A stretch of 50,013 nt of DNA. It comes from a candidate division FCPU426 bacterium (lineage in GTDB: Bacteria > Oederibacteriota > JAAXVQ01 > JAUVAV01). The stretch is taken from assembly GCA_030591525.1 (NCBI GenBank), contig JAUVAV010000023.1, positions 1 to 50,013 of the forward strand. The letters run 5' to 3'. Below the pieces are notes generated by a model. It did not search any database. It had not been told where the DNA came from and was given only the letters and a program-made list of their open reading frames with translations. Within the stretch, counting starts at the first letter, position 1; every line of letters starts with the position of its first letter. Shown piece after piece: positions 45,336 to 50,013 of this stretch. Both the position numbers and the translations under genes were made by a program.

Positions 45336-48300
45336 TTACCTCACCAGCACTATCTTTCCGCGCGCCTTATGCCTTCCCGCCTCAAAATACACGAGATATG
45401 TTCCTGAACCTGCGTTTCCGCTCCCGTTCCAAATAATTTCATGCCTGCCAACATTGTAATACTCTAAACTTGAATGCATCAAACGCCCGGTTATATTATA
45501 AATCCGCAAATGCACTGACTCGGCTTGCTCAAGTTCAAATATTATTGAAGCGCTTTCTCCATGGGAAACGCGGACAACAGGATTATAAATTCTAAAAGAA
45601 AATCTTCCTCCCGGGATAGCGGGTGTATTTACCGGGGTATAGGTAGGCGTAGCCGTGGGCAAAGCCCATGGCCCGGTCCGGAAATCATGTTCTCCTTCCA
45701 GATAGCCTGAACATAGGCTGTACCACGGACTGTGCAGCAATCCATAAGGCGCATTAGACGGATCGTACAATAAACGTACGCGCCACCTGTAAGCCTGCAT
45801 GGGATTCAATCCGGTCAGCAGGAGTTCCATGTCCATGCCGCTTACGCCGATATCCTGGTAACTTGCCCCGGTTTGCAGATTAGAGCCCATAAAACCCGTG
45901 CCGGGCAAGGCTGTATCTACCTGGAGCCTGGCCCGGGTACGGCCCTGGCTGGATCTGGCCCAGAGCCTGATCCTGGCTTGCGTATTGGATGGAGAATAAG
46001 AGGCGGCGCAGGCCGGGCCGATAAGACTGGCTCCATCTGCCTTGACCTGCCTGGGACGCACACTTAGACCGCCAAATTCATTGCCATAATAAACATATGC
46101 TTGGCCTTCATATGCCTGCCCATTGTCATAATTTAGCGCGCCGCAGATAACATCCCCATATCCATCCCCATTTACGTCTCCTGCGCTTCCTACTGAATAG
46201 CCAAACCACGCATCTACCTGGTTGCTCTCGGCTGTCCAGGCCGGGGTCGCACTCAGTCCGCTTGCAGTTCCTAAGTACACATATGCTTGGCCTTCATTCG
46301 ACTGACCATTGTCATACTCATAGGCGCCGCAGATCACATCTCCATACCCATCCCCATTTACATCGCCTGCGCTTCCTACTGATCTGCCAAAATACGCGCC
46401 ATCCTGGTCGCTCTCGGCTGTCCAGGCCGGGGTTGTGCCAAGTCCACTTATAGATCCTACGTATACATACGCCCGGCCTTCATCAGTCTGACCATTGTCA
46501 TACTCATACGCGCCCACAATCACATCTCCATACCCATCACCATTTATGTCTCCCGCGCTGCCTACTGATCTGCCAAAATAGGCACTTGCCTGGCCGCTCT
46601 CTGCTGTCCAGGCCGGGGTTGTGTTAAGTCCGCTTGCTGATCCCAAATACACATATACCCGGCCTTCATCTCCCGTCCAAATGTCATAGTTATGCGCGCC
46701 TACAATCACATCCCCATACCCGTCCCCATTTACATCTCCTGCACTTGTTGCTGATATGCCAAAATTCGCACCTGCCTGGTCGCTTTCTGCTGTCCAGGCT
46801 GCGGTTGCGCCAAGTCCGCCGGCTGATCCCATGTATACATATGCCTGGCCTTCATCTGCCTGACCATTGTCATAACCATGCGCGCCCACAATTACATCTC
46901 CATATCCATCGCCATTTACATCTCCCGCGCTGCTTACTGAACAGCCAAACCACGCACTGGCCTGGCCGCTCTCTGCTTTCCAGGCGGGTGTTGTACTCAG
47001 GCCGCTTGCTGATCCCAAATACACATATGCTTGGCCTTCATCTACTTGCCCATTGTCATAACAATACGCACCGCAGATAACATCTCCATACCCATCACCA
47101 TTCACGTCGCCCGCGCTGCCTGCTGATACGCCAAACCACGCACTGGCCTGATCGCTCTCTTCTCTCCAAGCCGGAGTCGTGCCAAGTCCACTTATGGATC
47201 CTAAGTAAACATATGCTTGGCCTTCATTTGCCTGACCATTGTCATAACCATGCGCGCCGCAGATCACATCCCCATAACCATCTCCATTCAGATCTCCCGC
47301 GCTTCCTACTGAATGGCCAAACCACGCACTGGCCTGGTCGCTCTCAGCAATCCAGGCTGAGGCTGGGTTTAGTCCGCCGGCTGATCCTAAGTACACATAC
47401 GCCCGGCCTTCATTTGCCTGACCATTGTCATAACAATGTGCTCCCACAATCACATCTCCATACCCATCACCATTCACATCTCCTGCGCTGCCGGCTGAAT
47501 CGCCAAACCACGCCCCCCCCTGATCGCTCTCAACTGTCCAGGATGGAATTGCGCCAAGTCCTCCGGCTGATCCCAAGTACACATATGCCCGGCCTTCATC
47601 TGCCTGACCATTGTCATAACCGTGCGCGCCGCAGATCACATCTCCATAACCATCTCCATTTACGTCTCCGGCACTGCCTACGGATCTGCCAAAATACGCG
47701 CTTGCCTGGTCGCTCTCAGCAATCCAAGCCGGGGTCGTGCCAAGTCCACTCATAGATCCTAAGTAAACATGCGCCCGGCCTTCACCTGCCTGACCATTGT
47801 CATATTGATCTGCCCCTACGATCACATCTCCATACCCATCTCCATTTACGTCGCCTGCGCTTCCTACTGATCTGCCAAAATACGCGCTTGCCTGGTCGCT
47901 CTCGGCTGTCCATGCCGGCGCTGCGGCAAGTCCGCCGGCTGATCCCAAGTATACATATGCCCGGCCTTCACCTGCATGACCATTGTCATACAAATGCGCG
48001 CCGCAGATCACATCTCCATACCCATCTCCATTTACGTCGCCCGCGCTCCCTACTGATCTGCCAAATTGCGCATTGGCCTGGTCGCTCTCGGCGGTCCAGG
48101 CTGGAGTTGTGCTCAGTCCGCCGGCTGATCCCAAATATACATATGCCCGGCCTTCATTCGACTCACCATTGTCATAACTATCCGCGCCGCAGATCACATC
48201 TCCATAACCATCTCCATTCACATCTCCCGCGCTCCCTACTGAAAAACTAAAAATCGCTCCTGTCTGGTCGCTCTCAGCTGTCCAGGCCGGGGTTGCGCTC

Positions 48301-49538
48301 AGTCCGCCGGCTGATCCTAAGTACACATACGCACGGCCTTCATCTGTCTCACCATTGTCATACCAATACGCGCCGCAGATCACATCTCCATACCCATCTC
48401 CATTTACGTCGCCCGCGCTCCCTACTGATCTGCCAAAAAGCGCATTTGCCTGGTCGCTCTCGGCTGTCCAGTCCGCGGTTGTGCCAAGTCCGCCGGCTGA
48501 TCCTAAATATACATAGGCCCGGCCTTCACCCGGCTGACCATTATCATAACAATGTGCACCGCAGATCACATCCCCATACCCGTCTCCATTCACATCTCCC
48601 GCGCTGCTTACTGACCAGCCAAAATACTCTCCAGAATGGTCGCTCTCAGCGGTCCAGGCCGGGGTTGTCATTAAGGGGTCTATATATACCGGATACTCGG
48701 CTCGGTTATCATTATAGGTCAGGACAATGCAATTATTCTCCACGCGCATCCCGGCCCTCAGGCTTTTATTGCGCGCGTCCACTACTTTCAGTTGGTCATA
48801 GCGCATGACCACTGCCTGGTTCGCATCGCGCATCTCTATGGCTTTTTTGTCTTCGGTTAATTTCAGGATTAATCCGGTGACGGGTTGGGCGATAATGCAG
48901 ACGTGCTTTTCTGGATTCCGGCTTTCGCCGGAATGACGACAAACGCTTCCTTTTGGCCTATTGTGTATTACAAATCCCTGCTCTATGCCCTGCGCTTCAT
49001 TGGTATACCATTCACTTATGTCCTGGCGCGTATATTCCACTCGCGCGCCTCTGGCCTCTGGCTCTGCCGGCTTTACGCGCTTTAACGCACCCTGGCGGCC
49101 GAAATATTCGGTCTGCCAGAGGAATTTCCATTTTTTTGCCTGGCCGGCAGAAGCGCTTTCTGAGGGCAGGGCATGCCCTGCCCCTACACTTCCCCGGGAT
49201 TCCGCCCGCGGACCTACTTCCACACCGTTACGTTTGAAATAGGCGCGCAGGTTCTGCTTTCGGTTAGGTGCTTGCAATACTCCCTTGACGCCTGCTTTTA
49301 CCTGATACTCCTCAGCCGCTATCCGTGCCTGCACCTGGGCCAGCCAGTTCTGGTTAGCTCCGGACTTTATGGCCGCGGCATCTATCTCTGCTCCCGTGGA
49401 TGTAGAGACGGGCTTTAAACCCGCCCCTACCATACTATTGTGCGCATTACCATTATGCATAATGTGCCAGGTCAATAATCCTGCTGCGGCAAGTACCACC
49501 AACCCTGCGGCATAACATATTTTATTCAGATTTTTCAT
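45336..49538 (-). CDS. Large secreted FG-GAP repeat protein with C-terminal FlgD-like domain
   Basis: The 1400-residue protein has a signal peptide (about 1-28), an N-terminal region of about 300 residues, 14 FG-GAP repeats of exactly 62 residues, and a linker. It ends in a beta-sandwich resembling FlgD/secretion-type tails (VHLRIYNITGRLMHSSLEYY... SGTYLVYFEAGRHKARGKIVLVR). Each repeat carries DVNGDGYGDV, a calcium-binding loop, and EGRAYVYLGS. The ATG at 49538 follows AAGGGG by six bases; a longer form to 49595 has no site. Three dispersed repeats are read in frame in the N-terminal region. FG-GAP propellers act in adhesion in integrins and many secreted bacterial proteins. Confidence 0.92.
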   Translation of the reverse strand: MKNLNKICYAAGLVVLAAAGLLTWHIMHNGNAHNSMVGAGLKPVSTSTGAEIDAAAIKSGANQNWLAQVQARIAAEEYQVKAGVKGVLQAPNRKQNLRAYFKRNGVEVGPRAESRGSVGAGHALPSESASAGQAKKWKFLWQTEYFGRQGALKRVKPAEPEARGARVEYTRQDISEWYTNEAQGIEQGFVIHNRPKGSVCRHSGESRNPEKHVCIIAQPVTGLILKLTEDKKAIEMRDANQAVVMRYDQLKVVDARNKSLRAGMRVENNCIVLTYNDNRAEYPVYIDPLMTTPAWTAESDHSGEYFGWSVSSAGDVNGDGYGDVICGAHCYDNGQPGEGRAYVYLGSAGGLGTTADWTAESDQANALFGRSVGSAGDVNGDGYGDVICGAYWYDNGETDEGRAYVYLGSAGGLSATPAWTAESDQTGAIFSFSVGSAGDVNGDGYGDVICGADSYDNGESNEGRAYVYLGSAGGLSTTPAWTAESDQANAQFGRSVGSAGDVNGDGYGDVICGAHLYDNGHAGEGRAYVYLGSAGGLAAAPAWTAESDQASAYFGRSVGSAGDVNGDGYGDVIVGADQYDNGQAGEGRAHVYLGSMSGLGTTPAWIAESDQASAYFGRSVGSAGDVNGDGYGDVICGAHGYDNGQADEGRAYVYLGSAGGLGAIPSWTVESDQGGAWFGDSAGSAGDVNGDGYGDVIVGAHCYDNGQANEGRAYVYLGSAGGLNPASAWIAESDQASAWFGHSVGSAGDLNGDGYGDVICGAHGYDNGQANEGQAYVYLGSISGLGTTPAWREESDQASAWFGVSAGSAGDVNGDGYGDVICGAYCYDNGQVDEGQAYVYLGSASGLSTTPAWKAESGQASAWFGCSVSSAGDVNGDGYGDVIVGAHGYDNGQADEGQAYVYMGSAGGLGATAAWTAESDQAGANFGISATSAGDVNGDGYGDVIVGAHNYDIWTGDEGRVYVYLGSASGLNTTPAWTAESGQASAYFGRSVGSAGDINGDGYGDVIVGAYEYDNGQTDEGRAYVYVGSISGLGTTPAWTAESDQDGAYFGRSVGSAGDVNGDGYGDVICGAYEYDNGQSNEGQAYVYLGTASGLSATPAWTAESNQVDAWFGYSVGSAGDVNGDGYGDVICGALNYDNGQAYEGQAYVYYGNEFGGLSVRPRQVKADGASLIGPACAASYSPSNTQARIRLWARSSQGRTRARLQVDTALPGTGFMGSNLQTGASYQDIGVSGMDMELLLTGLNPMQAYRWRVRLLYDPSNAPYGLLHSPWYSLCSGYLEGEHDFRTGPWALPTATPTYTPVNTPAIPGGRFSFRIYNPVVRVSHGESASIIFELEQAESVHLRIYNITGRLMHSSLEYYNVGRHEIIWNGSGNAGSGTYLVYFEAGRHKARGKIVLVR
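46065..48596 (-). repeat. Fourteen 186-bp tandem repeats within the FG-GAP gene
   Basis: Units begin at 48596 and step down by exactly 186 bases to 46178 (checked at units 1, 7 and 14), so the array has no net insertion or deletion; the last unit is partial. Unit sequences differ mostly at variable residues after YDNG and in the xx-FG motif. A partial leading unit lies just upstream (TAESDHSGEYFGW). Confidence 0.95.
48911..48937. repeat. Family B repeat arm inside the FG-GAP coding region
   Basis: This 27-base arm is identical to the right arm at 17988-18014. On the minus strand it is read in frame within the segment RHSGESRNPEK and keeps the reading frame open. Confidence 0.93.
49164..49187. 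repeat. Family C palindrome inside the FG-GAP coding region
   Basis: GGGCAGGGCATGCCCTGCCC plus CCTAC, read in frame as part of VGAGHALPSE. The left GTAG end is missing, so this copy has been trimmed or mutated. Confidence 0.85.
49402..49430. repeat. Family C palindrome inside the FG-GAP coding region
   Basis: GTAGAGACGGGCTTTAAACC followed by CGCCCCTAC, a near-perfect palindrome read in frame as VGAGLKPVST, just after the signal peptide. Confidence 0.87.
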
Positions 49539-49561
49539 AGACATCCCCTTCTTTATCCTTT

Positions 49562-49585
49562 GGGCGACGCATGCGTCGCCCCTAC
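49562..49585. repeat. Family C palindrome upstream of the FG-GAP gene
   Basis: GGGCGACGCATGCGTCGCCC plus CCTAC, the same core as 45265-45292. It lies between the FG-GAP ribosome site and the conserved upstream block at 49590-49626. Confidence 0.88.
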
Positions 49586-49647
49586 ATACCCTCACTACCA
49601 GTATATTTCACATTTGCCGTGTGCAGGGCTGACACACACGCCTGCCT

Positions 49648-49735
49648 CTACCTCACCAGCACTCTCTTTCCGCGCGCCTTATGCCGTCCCACCTCAAAAT
49701 AACGCGAGATATGTTCCTGATCCCGCCTTTATCCT
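49648..49735 (-). pseudogene. C-terminal remnant of another FG-GAP/FlgD-tail gene, frameshifted
   Basis: The segment closely matches the 3' end of the intact gene (45336-45425). On the minus strand it ends EVGRHKARGKRVLVR and TAG, against EAGRHKARGKIVLVR and TAA in the intact gene. One extra base after GSGTYLA shifts the frame, and similarity fades beyond about 49735. It is the tail of a former upstream copy. Confidence 0.78.
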
Positions 49736-50013
49736 GGGTTTTTGCCCAAATTTATATCATTGACGGTTTTCTTACGCTTTTGCTATATTTTATTTGATGA
49801 GCAATTTCTTATCAACTTAAATTAAATCTTTCCGCTTCCAATATTAAGGAGCGGAAAGCCGAATTCTTGAGGGGCCAAGCATAGCGACGTTTTAATACGT
49901 CACCGAGAATTCCCCGTCTTGACTTCGTGACATGAGATGAAGATTGTTATTGACAGGCATGTTCAAGGCGGGGATGAAGCAGCCATACAAATAATGCCTT
50001 TCTTCATCTCGGA
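49736..50013. other. Non-coding, strongly palindromic region at the window edge
   Basis: No gene is supported. The region contains a plus-strand promoter-like pair (TTGACG at 49760-49765, TATATT at 49784-49789, 18-base spacer) and a 9-bp stem CTTTCCGCT/AGCGGAAAG near 49830-49860. GAATTCT...AGAATTC encloses GACGT...ACGTC, and CCCCGTCTTGA pairs imperfectly with TTCAAGGCGGGG. The last 36 bases match family D at 38907. The region continues past the window. Confidence 0.5.
49978..50013. repeat. Dispersed repeat family D, second copy, cut by window edge
   Basis: AATAATGCCTTTCTTCATCT with flanking bases matches 38907-38941 with two or three differences. GAGATGAAGA at about 49935 is an inverted partial copy, so this may be one end of a palindromic element. 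Confidence 0.7.

Noticed and set aside
46065-48596. Regular repeats that might suggest a CRISPR array
   Set aside because: Units are 186 bases, wholly coding and similar throughout, with no short repeat and unique spacer pattern.
46262-48808. A series of plus-strand open frames rich in His, Leu and Arg, with repeated HMPGLHLPDHCH-like units
   Set aside because: They are the antisense of the 186-bp FG-GAP repeats. The periodicity comes from the minus-strand gene, and no ribosome sites or family features support them.
49590-49626. A possible promoter for the FG-GAP gene in the block conserved at 45178-45213
   Set aside because: TATACT is present on the minus strand in both copies, but the best -35-like boxes (TTCACA, TGCACA) are only 14 bases away, too close for a standard promoter. 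It is noted as conserved, not called.

Overview
The window looks like part of the chromosome of an uncultured, probably Gram-negative bacterium from a candidate-phylum-type lineage. The placement is an inference from gene content: TIGR03663 (Agl23-like) and DUF2298 membrane proteins, a VTC/CotH/DUF4956 module, an FG-GAP protein with a FlgD-like tail, DUF3467, and many dispersed palindromic repeats. No rRNA or other marker gene is present to fix the phylum. Genes use the standard code, and most have clear AGGAG-type ribosome binding sites. All convincing complete genes but one are on the minus strand. The only plus-strand gene is 35123..36889.

Layout, left to right. 1-9715: nucleotide-sugar and glycosyl-transfer genes (a truncated DegT-type aminotransferase, an RmlC-like cupin, a WecB-like 2-epimerase, an RmlD-like reductase, two methyltransferases, two GT2 glycosyltransferases, an SDR epimerase), with an AT-rich patch at about 840-3660 that looks acquired. 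9724-12764: a membrane-tethered beta-propeller next to a GT-C type membrane glycosyltransferase. 13020-16926: a DUF4956 / CotH kinase-like / VTC-domain operon ending in a rho-independent terminator. 17044-20258: a DUF268 protein, a GT2 enzyme with a membrane tail, and a second tethered propeller. 20324-34770: a long, tightly packed run on the minus strand, read from a consensus promoter at 34962-34990. It encodes a DUF2298 membrane protein, an Agl23-like membrane protein, two NHL propellers, a giant GT-C protein with PA14-like C-terminal domains, a flippase, a GT4 enzyme, a methyltransferase and a GT2 enzyme. 35123-36889: a divergently transcribed DUF2723 membrane protein with its own consensus promoter. 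37026-39286: a SpoIID/LytB lipoprotein, a small basic protein and a DUF3467 protein. 39454-45043: a 1573-residue GT-C/DUF2298 fusion and a UbiA-type DPPR-synthase-like prenyltransferase. 45336-49538: a 1400-residue secreted FG-GAP protein with 14 exact 186-bp repeats, flanked by remnants of other copies.

Taken together, the genes describe assembly of a surface glycan or glycoprotein. Nucleotide sugars are made and modified in the cytoplasm, GT2/GT4 enzymes build on lipid carriers, a flippase exports, and several GT-C enzymes act on the outer face of the membrane. The most unusual theme is the repeated association of GT-C membrane proteins with beta-propellers tethered by one membrane segment. 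Matching zinc ribbons are also carried by the neighbouring Agl23-like and DUF2298 proteins. The intergenic regions are rich in at least four families of palindromic repeats, some of which have entered coding sequence in frame.
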